A stretch of DNA of 5,159 nt from Lentisphaeria bacterium (lineage in GTDB: Bacteria; Verrucomicrobiota; Lentisphaeria; Victivallales; UBA1829), in contig DXVA01000324.1 in assembly GCA_019408975.1 (NCBI GenBank), forward strand, positions 1 through 5,159, written 5' to 3'. The position numbers and the translations under genes were made by a program. The notes under the pieces are model-generated. The model was not told where the DNA came from and did no database searches. It worked only from the letters and a program-made list of their open reading frames with translations. Positions 1 to 5,159 of this stretch are shown in pieces. Positions within the stretch are counted from its first letter, which is position 1; every line of letters begins with the position of its first letter.

Positions 1-79
1 TCGCGGCAGGGTTGCGGCGGCGATTGAGGAACTGAACCGGAAACGGGGCTGGACGTCTCCTTCGGAGGCGGAAAAATGA
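1..79 (+). CDS. 3' end of an unidentified upstream gene (partial)
   Basis: An open frame enters from the left edge (first whole codon at 2) and ends at TGA 77-79. The visible 25 residues include VAAAIEELNRKRGW and end in SPSEAEK. They look like a charged, probably helical C-terminal tail with no recognisable motif, so no function is assigned. The frame is believed real because its stop overlaps the start of the next gene as ATGA, a typical translational-coupling arrangement, and because a GGAGG lies inside its last codons. It is probably in the same operon as the glycoside-hydrolase-like gene that follows. The 5' part is outside the window. Confidence 0.6.
   Translation, partial: RGRVAAAIEELNRKRGWTSPSEAEK
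64..68 (+). promoter_or_regulatory. Ribosome binding site of the glycoside-hydrolase-like gene
   Basis: GGAGG lies 7 nt before the ATG at 76, inside the coding end of the upstream gene. It fixes the start at 76 and supports coupled translation across the ATGA overlap. Confidence 0.75.
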
Positions 80-1977
80 GAGCTGTCAGCTGGTGGGTGG
101 AATGGGCGGATCTGGAGTTAGGAAATCCCGGAATCCATGATAAGATCAAACGGCGCGCAGAGCAGATCGCAGAGGCTTCCGCAGATACCGCCATTATTTT
201 CGGTGCGCATTTCCGCTGGGATTTTCTTCCTTACTGGAATCTGCTTCATGCGTATTTCGCCGAGGTGGCGGATACCCTGAAACAATACGGCATCCGTCTG
301 TTCGATCATCATTCGGCGACACTGACGCACCGATATGAATCCTGCGGAGAAATGAAACGGACCATGCTGAATATGATCCATCATCTGCCCCTTGCACCGT
401 CGACCGAGGCGGCGGCGGACTGGAAATACAACGGAGAATATCTCAATTCATGGCGTGTGATCGATGCGCAGACCGGGCAACCGGCGAAAATCCGCACTTA
501 TACGGCGGAGCAGTTCTGCATCAATCATCCCGGTTTTGTCACCGCATACGGCAAATATCTTGGACGGCTGGTCACGGAAACCGGGATTGCCGGGCTGATG
601 TGCGACGACATGGTCTATTTCGGAGGCTTTTATACATGTTCGTGTCCCCGCTGCCGCGCTCATCTTGAATTTGAACTTCCCCCTGCGCATGACTCCGCAT
701 TCTGGGGTAACTGGGGAAATCCCCGCTGGGTGGAATATCTCGCCATGAGGCGCGATTCCATCGGGCGTTTCCTGGAATCCGTGAAGGCGGCGCTGCCGGA
801 GGGGTTTCCGCTGATGTCCTGCTGTACGTCGGGGGCATACGGAGGCAATAATTACAGCGCGCAGTCGGTGCATGAGCTGAGCAGGGGCGACAATATCATC
901 AATCTTGAGATATGCGGAAATAATCCGTCCGATGTCTGCGAACGCCTGGCGACCGGCAGTTATCAGGCTGGCGCGGCAAAGAAATACGGATTGCCCGTAA
1001 CGGCGATCGGTTACGGCTTTTATCCCGATTCCGCGGAGCATCTGTGGGCGTTGAATCATATGACCGGCTTCTCCACATGGTTCTCAACTCTGAAAGGGCG
1101 TCTCGGGCTGTCGAAGGAACTGCTGGAAAAACTGCCGGATGACTTTGCCCCGGCAGCGCGCGCCTTTGCTTTTGAGAAGGCGCATCCCGGACTTTTTTCC
1201 GGGACTGTCTTATATGAATGCGGCGTATATTTTTCCGAAAATACCAAAACCGATTCCTATTTCGGCGCCTGTGAACAAGGGGCGACGCGGGATTACCGCG
1301 AATTGATCCGCAAACTGCTGGTGAATGGAATCCGTGCGGAAACGGTTTTTGATTTTCCCCGGAACGCTTCGGAGTGTCCCTGCGTGATTGTGCCGTCTGC
1401 GGCACTTCTCAAGCCGGAGGAACAGGCGGCAATGGAGAGTTACCTTGAAAACGGAGGAAAAATTCTCCGGTTCGGACCGGATGATCTTGCCGGTTTGCCT
1501 TCGTCGCCGGAGCAGGATTTCGCATCCCTGCAATGGCTGAAGGGACAGCAGTTCGCATCGGGTGTTTCCGCCTCCGGCAAATGGGAGGAAGTCATGCCGG
1601 GGTTGTTTCGGAATCCGTCCCGGAATCCTGCGGGATTGCTTGAACTGGTGCGGAGTTTGACGGGAGACCGCTTTCCTGTCGTTGAAGCGCCCGGTTTTGC
1701 CGTGACGATACGGGAAAACTCCATTCATCTCCTGGCACTGAATTACGATATCGAACTGAATCAGGAGCTGGAAGCCATGCGGCTTCAGCATTCCCACGTG
1801 GAGCTGATCCGGAGAGCCTGCCCGCGTGACTGTTCACCGCAGATACGGATTTCCGTTCCGGTCAAGGCAGTTCACTGCCCGCTGGGCGGACAGGGCAGGA
1901 GGGAGTGCGGCGGGATTCTTCTGGAGGGGAATCCGATGTACGTCATTGCTGAACTGGAGGATGTCGTCGCTGGTTGA
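76..1977 (+). CDS. Glycoside-hydrolase-like protein, TIM barrel plus GATase1-like domain (GH42-like architecture)
   Basis: A 633-residue protein with no obvious signal peptide, probably cytoplasmic. Residues about 1-360 read as a (beta/alpha)8 barrel of the GH42/GHL type. It starts RAVSWWVEW, has FGAHFRWDF (42-50), YGIRLFDHHS (71-80), and NHPGFVTAYGKYLGRL (150-165) leading into GLMCDDMVYF (173-182). A CSCPRC cluster follows at 188-193, in the place where such hydrolases often carry a Cys-rich, possibly metal-binding loop. Asp177/Asp178 and Glu278 (INLEICGNN) are candidate active-site acids, by inference only. Residues about 375-470 resemble the GATase1-like (beta-galactosidase trimerisation) domain: GTVLYECGVYFSE, then LLVNGIRAETVFDF, CVIVPSAALLKPEEQ and ESYLENGGKILRFGP. 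The remaining roughly 130 residues appear beta-rich. The substrate cannot be told from sequence. Start chosen from GGAGG at 7 nt and the ATGA overlap. I am fairly sure of the hydrolase-like fold class, unsure of family, and cannot exclude a non-catalytic homologue. Confidence 0.75.
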   Translation: MRAVSWWVEWADLELGNPGIHDKIKRRAEQIAEASADTAIIFGAHFRWDFLPYWNLLHAYFAEVADTLKQYGIRLFDHHSATLTHRYESCGEMKRTMLNMIHHLPLAPSTEAAADWKYNGEYLNSWRVIDAQTGQPAKIRTYTAEQFCINHPGFVTAYGKYLGRLVTETGIAGLMCDDMVYFGGFYTCSCPRCRAHLEFELPPAHDSAFWGNWGNPRWVEYLAMRRDSIGRFLESVKAALPEGFPLMSCCTSGAYGGNNYSAQSVHELSRGDNIINLEICGNNPSDVCERLATGSYQAGAAKKYGLPVTAIGYGFYPDSAEHLWALNHMTGFSTWFSTLKGRLGLSKELLEKLPDDFAPAARAFAFEKAHPGLFSGTVLYECGVYFSENTKTDSYFGACEQGATRDYRELIRKLLVNGIRAETVFDFPRNASECPCVIVPSAALLKPEEQAAMESYLENGGKILRFGPDDLAGLPSSPEQDFASLQWLKGQQFASGVSASGKWEEVMPGLFRNPSRNPAGLLELVRSLTGDRFPVVEAPGFAVTIRENSIHLLALNYDIELNQELEAMRLQHSHVELIRRACPRDCSPQIRISVPVKAVHCPLGGQGRRECGGILLEGNPMYVIAELEDVVAG

Positions 1978-2060
1978 GATTTTCTTGTTTCCCGTGTCTT
2001 TTTTATTTGTATTTTTTCCGGCATATATTACATTGTCTGCTGTTTCTCCGGTTGGGAAAT
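1978..2060 (+). promoter_or_regulatory. T-rich intergenic stretch, possible weak promoter
   Basis: The base composition changes sharply from GC-rich coding sequence to a pyrimidine- and AT-rich stretch with several T-runs. Possible promoter boxes are TTGTAT (2007-2012) and TACATT (2029-2034) at 16 bp spacing, with TATATT (2024-2029) as an alternative -10. Each matches the sigma-70 consensus only partly. The composition is compatible with a promoter for the acetyltransferase-permease pair, but no convincing box pair stands out. No small gene is supported here. Confidence 0.25.
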
Positions 2061-2087
2061 GCGGGGCTGCACAGCCCGCGGATTTTT
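2061..2087 (+). terminator. GC hairpin with T-run, candidate weak terminator or attenuator
   Basis: GGGCT (2064-2068) and AGCCC (2073-2077) pair perfectly around a GCAC loop. Two more GC pairs are possible beyond a one-base bulge (GC 2061-2062 with GC 2078-2079). TTTTT follows at 2083-2087 after a short GGA gap. The stem is short and the T-run modest, so strength is doubtful. It lies 84 nt after the hydrolase stop but only a few bases before the acetyltransferase ribosome binding site. If it terminates, it would act as an attenuator for the downstream genes rather than as a plain operon end. Confidence 0.35.
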
Positions 2088-2091
2088 AAAC

Positions 2092-2097
2092 GAGAGG
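2092..2097 (+). promoter_or_regulatory. Ribosome binding site of the acetyltransferase gene
   Basis: GAGAGG is 6 nt before ATG 2104 and 9 nt before a second in-frame ATG at 2107. It rules out the longer frame from ATG 2059, whose extra 15 residues would be encoded by the hairpin and this site. The resulting N-terminus MMTEKEKAQAG lines up with the remembered start of E. coli Maa (MSTEKEKMIAG), which favours 2104. Confidence 0.65.
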
Positions 2098-2103
2098 TAT
2101 CGG

Positions 2104-2712
2104 ATGATGACGGAAAAGGAAAAGGCGCAGGCGGGATTTCTTTACGACGCCAATCATAATGCGGAGATCGACGAGGACCATCTGAAAGCGATGGATCTTT
2201 GTTACGAGGCGAACAATCTGCCGCCGCGCATGAGAGACAGACGCCATGCGATTCTCCGCGTGCTGTTCGGCAGGGCTCCTGAAAAGTTTTACATCGAGCC
2301 GCCTTTCAACTGCGGTTTCGGATACAATATCGAGATCGGCGAGAATTTCTATGCGAATTTCAACTGCGTGATTCTGGACAATGCGAAAGTGAAGTTCGGA
2401 GACAATGTATTCATTGCGCCGAACTGCGGCTTCTACACCGCCGGACACCCTTATGATGTGGAACAGCGCAACAGCGGGCTGGAATATGCGTTTCCGATTA
2501 CCGTGGGGAATAACGTCTGGATCGGCGGCAATGTGGCGGTGCTTCCGGGCGTGACGATCGGCGATGATGTCGTGATCGGCGCCGGGAGCGTCGTGACGAA
2601 AGACATTCCCTCCGGCGTGCTTGCCGCAGGAAATCCCTGCCGTGTTCTGCGTCCGATCACGGATGCCGACCGGCGGAAATACAAACTTTACGGGGGCGAC
2701 AGCAAGAAATGA
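2104..2712 (+). CDS. maa: Maltose/galactoside O-acetyltransferase-like protein (hexapeptide-repeat, Maa/LacA family)
   Basis: A 202-residue cytoplasmic enzyme expected to move an acetyl group from acetyl-CoA to a hydroxyl of a sugar, working as a left-handed beta-helix trimer. Residues about 3-57 are the N-terminal Mac region (TEKEKAQAGFLYDAN, then RRHAILRVLFG). Residues about 62-185 carry hexapeptide repeats, including YNIEIGENFYANFNC, VKFGDNVFIAPNCGF, ITVGNNVWIGG, VTIGDDVVIGAGSVV and the closing AAGNPCRVLRPI. The catalytic histidine is His115 in TAGHP, the same number as in E. coli LacA, and Asn85 is also conserved. YTAGHP and RNSG read closer to Maa than to LacA. LacA Ser71 and Asp93 are Gly71 and Asn93 here, so the acceptor is probably not lactose-type and is unknown. 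Length is usual for the family. The stop overlaps the start of the permease gene (ATGA at 2709). The family call is sure; the exact sugar is not. Confidence 0.93.
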   Translation: MMTEKEKAQAGFLYDANHNAEIDEDHLKAMDLCYEANNLPPRMRDRRHAILRVLFGRAPEKFYIEPPFNCGFGYNIEIGENFYANFNCVILDNAKVKFGDNVFIAPNCGFYTAGHPYDVEQRNSGLEYAFPITVGNNVWIGGNVAVLPGVTIGDDVVIGAGSVVTKDIPSGVLAAGNPCRVLRPITDADRRKYKLYGGDSKK

Positions 2713-3917
2713 ACTCATTGTTTGCGTCATTGACTCCGAGGAAGCGTTCCCTGATCCTGCTGGTGATCATTTACATCGGTTTCATCAGCCTCGGTCTGCC
2801 GGATACCGTTCTGGGAGTCGCCTGGGACTCCATGCGCCTTGAACTGAACCTTCCGGTTTATTACGCCGGTTTCGTCACGACTCTGCTGACTGCCTGTTCC
2901 GCCGTATCCGCCTTTTTCAGCGGGGCGATCCTGCGGAGAGTCGGAACGGGCAGGCTCCTGATGCTTTGCGGATTTGTCACCGGTTTTTCCCTGCTGGGGT
3001 ATGCTCTGGCGCCCGCCTTCCTGGTGATTCTGCTCTGCGCGATTCCGCTGGGATTCGGGCAGGGGGCGGTGGATACCGGCATGAATTACTATGTGGCGAA
3101 ACATTATACCAGCCGCGATATGAGCTGGCTTCACTGCTGCTGGGGAATCGGGGCGACCGTCGGGCCCGGCATCATTACCGCGATCCTCGCCGCCGGTGCA
3201 AGCTGGCGTCTGGGATATGCCGTCGTCTCCTCCACACAGCTTATCCTTGCATTTGTTTTTCTGCTTACTCTGAGTCTCTGGAACGAGAGCGGAAAAGAAG
3301 ACGGGGGAACTGAGTCGGCTGTCGCCGGGAAAGTCCGCTATGACATCCGCTTCTGGTGCTGTCCTCTGATGGTCTTTCTTTACTGCGGAGTCGAATTTTC
3401 GATGGGACTGTGGAGTTATATGTTCCTGACGGTCTGCCGCGGCGTTTCAGCGGAGGTTGCGGGATATGCGGTCGCCGGATACTGGGGGATGCTGACGGCA
3501 GGGCGTTTCCTGGTCGGCATCTTTGCCAACCGTCTGGGGAATATCCGTCAGATACGCTGCAGTATGGCGGGCGGTCTGCTTGGCGGCATTCTTCTTGCCA
3601 TACCGGGGATTCCGTATCTGCCTTTTGCAGCGCTCGGGCTGATCGGTTTTTCCTTTGCCTCGTTTTATCCTGCGATGATGCATGCCGCGCCGGAACGTTT
3701 TGATGACGCCACAGCCTGTACCGTCATCGGCTATCAGGGGGGAGCAGGAATGCTGGGGACGGCGTTGATTCCGGCTGTCTTCGGTTATGCCGCGAGCCGT
3801 TCTTCCTTCCAGCTGCTGCCCTGTCTGATCATTTCATTTACGTTTCTGATTTTTCTTTTGCAGATGCGTCTGGACGGATGGGGGAGAAGGGATGCTGCCT
3901 GCAAGAAAAACGCGTGA
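2709..3917 (+). CDS. MFS permease, FucP-like sugar transporter family
   Basis: A 402-residue inner-membrane protein with about twelve predicted helices: near 14-34, 52-73, 82-101, 104-125, 142-163, 167-190, then a charged central loop 191-213, and 214-242, 248-273, 281-299, 302-326, 339-362 and 367-386. The two six-helix halves around a hydrophilic loop are the usual MFS plan. GAILRRVGTGRLL (72-84) fits the loop 2-3 motif and GRFLVGIFANRLGNIRQ (265-281) its C-terminal counterpart. GLPDTVLGVAW in TM1 and GQGAVDTGMNYYVAKHY in TM4 place Asp32 and Asp122 where E. coli FucP has Asp46 and Glu135, suggesting a proton-coupled carrier of the fucose-permease type. Substrate and direction (uptake or export) are unknown. 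The ATG sits in the stop of the acetyltransferase gene. The nearest purine run, GGGGG at 2692-2696, is 12 nt away, so translation is probably coupled. The TGA is at 3915-3917. Confidence 0.88.
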   Translation: MNSLFASLTPRKRSLILLVIIYIGFISLGLPDTVLGVAWDSMRLELNLPVYYAGFVTTLLTACSAVSAFFSGAILRRVGTGRLLMLCGFVTGFSLLGYALAPAFLVILLCAIPLGFGQGAVDTGMNYYVAKHYTSRDMSWLHCCWGIGATVGPGIITAILAAGASWRLGYAVVSSTQLILAFVFLLTLSLWNESGKEDGGTESAVAGKVRYDIRFWCCPLMVFLYCGVEFSMGLWSYMFLTVCRGVSAEVAGYAVAGYWGMLTAGRFLVGIFANRLGNIRQIRCSMAGGLLGGILLAIPGIPYLPFAALGLIGFSFASFYPAMMHAAPERFDDATACTVIGYQGGAGMLGTALIPAVFGYAASRSSFQLLPCLIISFTFLIFLLQMRLDGWGRRDAACKKNA

Positions 3918-3932
3918 TTTCCTATCCGCACC

Positions 3933-3963
3933 TTGAAAAAAACGGTTCCCGTGACATTTTAAT
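3933..3963 (+). promoter_or_regulatory. Candidate sigma-70-type promoter for gcvPA
   Basis: TTGAAA (3933-3938) matches five of six -35 consensus bases and TTTAAT (3958-3963) matches five of six -10 bases. The 19-bp spacing is longer than ideal. Transcription would start near 3970, giving a leader of about 30 nt before the GTG. The change from a permease to glycine-cleavage function supports a new transcription unit here, but read-through from the permease is also possible because no strong terminator is seen. Confidence 0.45.
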
Positions 3964-3969
3964 ATGTCA
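3952..3969. promoter_or_regulatory. 18-bp near-perfect palindrome, candidate operator before gcvPA
   Basis: TGACAT and ATGTCA form a perfect 6-bp inverted repeat around TTTAAT. Within the centre, two of three base pairs are also symmetric, so 16 of 18 positions fit dyad symmetry. The centre coincides with the proposed -10 element, where a bound dimeric regulator would block RNA polymerase. No regulator family is assigned. The stem is too AT-rich and short to be a convincing RNA terminator. Confidence 0.4.
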
Positions 3970-3985
3970 GCCTGAATTTAAAAAA

Positions 3986-3990
3986 GGGAG
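3986..3990 (+). promoter_or_regulatory. Ribosome binding site that decides the gcvPA GTG start
   Basis: GGGAG stands 8 nt before GTG 3999-4001. No alternative start codon fits between the in-frame stop TAA at 3960-3962 and this site, and the translation from GTG gives the expected N-terminus of the family. Confidence 0.7.
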
Positions 3991-3998
3991 AAACTATC

Positions 3999-5159
3999 GT
4001 GCCGTATATTGCGAATACTGAAAGTGATCGCGCGGAGATGCTGAAAGCCGCAGGTTTTTCGAGCCTGGAGGATATGTGGGAAAAGGCGGGAGTCCGTTTC
4101 CCGTATCCGGCGCTGGAGGGAATTCCGGAAGGAAAGTCCGAATACGAGGTGGTAAAACATCTCGAACACCTTGCAAACATGAATGCCACGGATCTCATTA
4201 ACTTCGTCGGCGGCGGATATTACGACCACGTCATTCCGTCTGTCGTCGACAGCATTGTTTCCCGCGGCGAATTTTATACCGCCTATACCCCGTATCAGCC
4301 GGAGGCTTCGCAGGGAACGCTTCAGGCGATCTATGAATATCAGACCGCGATGTGCCGCCTGACCGGCATGGAAGTTTCCAACGCGAGCCTTTACGACGGC
4401 GGAACGGCGCTCTTTGAAGCGATGATGATGTCTGTCAAGATCACCGGGCGGAGGCAGGTTGTGATTTCCGGCGCGGTATCTCCGATTTTCCGCCGCATGA
4501 TCCAGTGTTATTGCAGCAATCTGGACGTGGAACGGGTCGAGGTCGGAGCGGGGGCTGGGACGGACTCCAATCTTGAGAATCTCAAGCGTGCGGTCAACGA
4601 AAATACCGCGTGCGTGATCGTCCAGTATCCGAACTTCTTCGGGGAGATCGAGGACCTCAGCAGTGTGGTCGCCTCCGCCCATGCGAACGGCGCGCTGGCT
4701 GTCTGCTCGACTTATCCGATTGCTTTGAGCGTCCTGAAAACACCCGGAGAGATGGGGTTTGACATTGTGACGGGGGAGGGGCAGAGCCTGGGTATCCCGT
4801 TGAGTTTCGGCGGTCCGTATCTCGGCTTCATGACAGTCAAAAGCAAATACATGCGCAAAATGCCCGGGCGCATTGTCGGCCGCACGAAGGATCTGGACGG
4901 CAGGGACGGTTTTGTGCTGACGATCCAGACGCGGGAACAGCACATCCGCCGTGAACACGCCACAAGCAATATCTGCTCCAATGAAAGTCTCTGCGCGCTT
5001 TCCGCCCTGATTTACCTGACCGCGATCGGCAAGCAGGGATTCGCGGATATCGGCAACCTCTGCATGTCGAAGGCGGTGTTCGCAAGAAACGAGCTCCTGA
5101 AAATCAAAGGCGTGGAACCGGTCGGCAGCGGCGTCTTTTTCAATGAATTTGTCATCAAG
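3999..5159 (+). CDS. gcvPA: Glycine dehydrogenase (decarboxylating) subunit 1, glycine cleavage system P-protein alpha (3' truncated by window)
   Basis: This is the N-terminal-type subunit of the split, PLP-dependent P-protein. With GcvPB it decarboxylates glycine and passes the aminomethyl group to the lipoyl arm of GcvH in the cytoplasm. The frame is open for 387 codons to the window edge. Homologues are about 440-450 residues, so roughly 60 are missing. Family signatures from the start: PYIANTESDRAEMLKAAGF, then NFVGGGYYDHVIPSVV (68-83), FYTAYTPYQPEASQGTLQ (92-109), YEYQTAMCRLTGMEVSNASL (112-131), the PLP-fold run YDGGTALFEAMMM (132-144), GEGQSLGIPLSFGGPYLGF (259-277), and PGRIVGRTKD (289-298) followed by TREQHIRREHATSNICSN (311-328). 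The PLP-binding lysine is not expected here because it lies in GcvPB. The start is GTG, justified by GGGAG at 8 nt. No gcvT or gcvH is seen upstream, unlike the common gcvT-gcvH-gcvPA-gcvPB order, so the rest of the system should be downstream or elsewhere. Confidence 0.95.
   Translation, partial: MPYIANTESDRAEMLKAAGFSSLEDMWEKAGVRFPYPALEGIPEGKSEYEVVKHLEHLANMNATDLINFVGGGYYDHVIPSVVDSIVSRGEFYTAYTPYQPEASQGTLQAIYEYQTAMCRLTGMEVSNASLYDGGTALFEAMMMSVKITGRRQVVISGAVSPIFRRMIQCYCSNLDVERVEVGAGAGTDSNLENLKRAVNENTACVIVQYPNFFGEIEDLSSVVASAHANGALAVCSTYPIALSVLKTPGEMGFDIVTGEGQSLGIPLSFGGPYLGFMTVKSKYMRKMPGRIVGRTKDLDGRDGFVLTIQTREQHIRREHATSNICSNESLCALSALIYLTAIGKQGFADIGNLCMSKAVFARNELLKIKGVEPVGSGVFFNEFVIK

Noticed and set aside
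1185..1204. Inverted repeat TCCCGG/CCGGGA with a T-rich 8-nt loop
   Set aside because: It lies in the middle of the hydrolase-like gene, where codons read sensibly as HPGLFSGT. The T-run is in the loop rather than after the stem, so it is not a terminator.
1974..2159. Plus-strand frame with a hydrophobic start across the intergenic gap, resembling a small membrane peptide
   Set aside because: It starts at TTG with no ribosome binding site. The hydrophobicity simply reflects the T-rich gap, and it runs out of frame into the acetyltransferase gene.
2086..2730. Minus-strand open frame of 214 codons opposite the acetyltransferase
   Set aside because: It is the complement of clear hexapeptide-repeat codons and has no family features.
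3936..3952. A-run followed by ACGG-TTC-CCGT, a possible terminator for the permease gene or for the minus strand
   Set aside because: The stem is only 4 bp. On the plus strand there is no T-run directly after it, and no minus-strand gene exists to terminate.
3918..3998. Possible glycine riboswitch before gcvPA
   Set aside because: The gap is 81 nt, shorter than a tandem glycine aptamer. It shows no conserved aptamer core or expression platform, and the predicted leader is only about 30 nt.
3978..4958. Long open frame of 326 codons on the minus strand opposite gcvPA
   Set aside because: It is antisense to an unmistakable gcvPA and its translation is rich in Arg and His with no motif. It is a by-product of GC-rich codon use.

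Overview
The window looks like a stretch of bacterial chromosome with moderately high GC, densely coding and entirely on the plus strand. A large unclassified glycoside-hydrolase-like enzyme, a sugar acetyltransferase, a FucP-like MFS permease and a split glycine-cleavage P-protein (subunit 1) occur together. This would suit a saccharolytic Lentisphaerae/Victivallis-like or related PVC-group gut bacterium. That placement is inferred from protein style only; no marker gene is present to confirm it.

Layout: (1) 1-79 is the 3' end of an unidentified gene whose TGA overlaps the next ATG (ATGA at 76-79). (2) 76-1977 encodes a 633-residue protein with a TIM-barrel-like N-terminal half carrying a CxCxxC cluster, a GATase1-like/GH42-trimerisation-like domain, and a probable beta-rich C-terminus. 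(3) 1978-2103 is a T-rich intergenic stretch with a GC hairpin and T-run just before the next ribosome binding site. (4) 2104-2712 encodes a 202-residue Maa/LacA-type O-acetyltransferase with catalytic His115. (5) 2709-3917 encodes a 402-residue 12-TM MFS permease that starts inside the stop of the acetyltransferase (second ATGA overlap). (6) 3918-3998 is a compact regulatory gap with a promoter candidate and an 18-bp near-perfect palindrome centred on its -10 element. (7) 3999 to the window end is gcvPA, read from a GTG start and cut off at residue 387.

Working model: genes 1-2 form the end of a translationally coupled carbohydrate-degradation operon. The acetyltransferase and permease form a tightly coupled sugar-modification/transport pair. 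gcvPA starts a separate glycine-cleavage unit with its own promoter. No RNA genes, mobile elements or CRISPR arrays were seen. I found no clear evidence of a wholly new system. The least explained items are the hydrolase-like protein, the acetyltransferase-permease pair and the palindrome before gcvPA.
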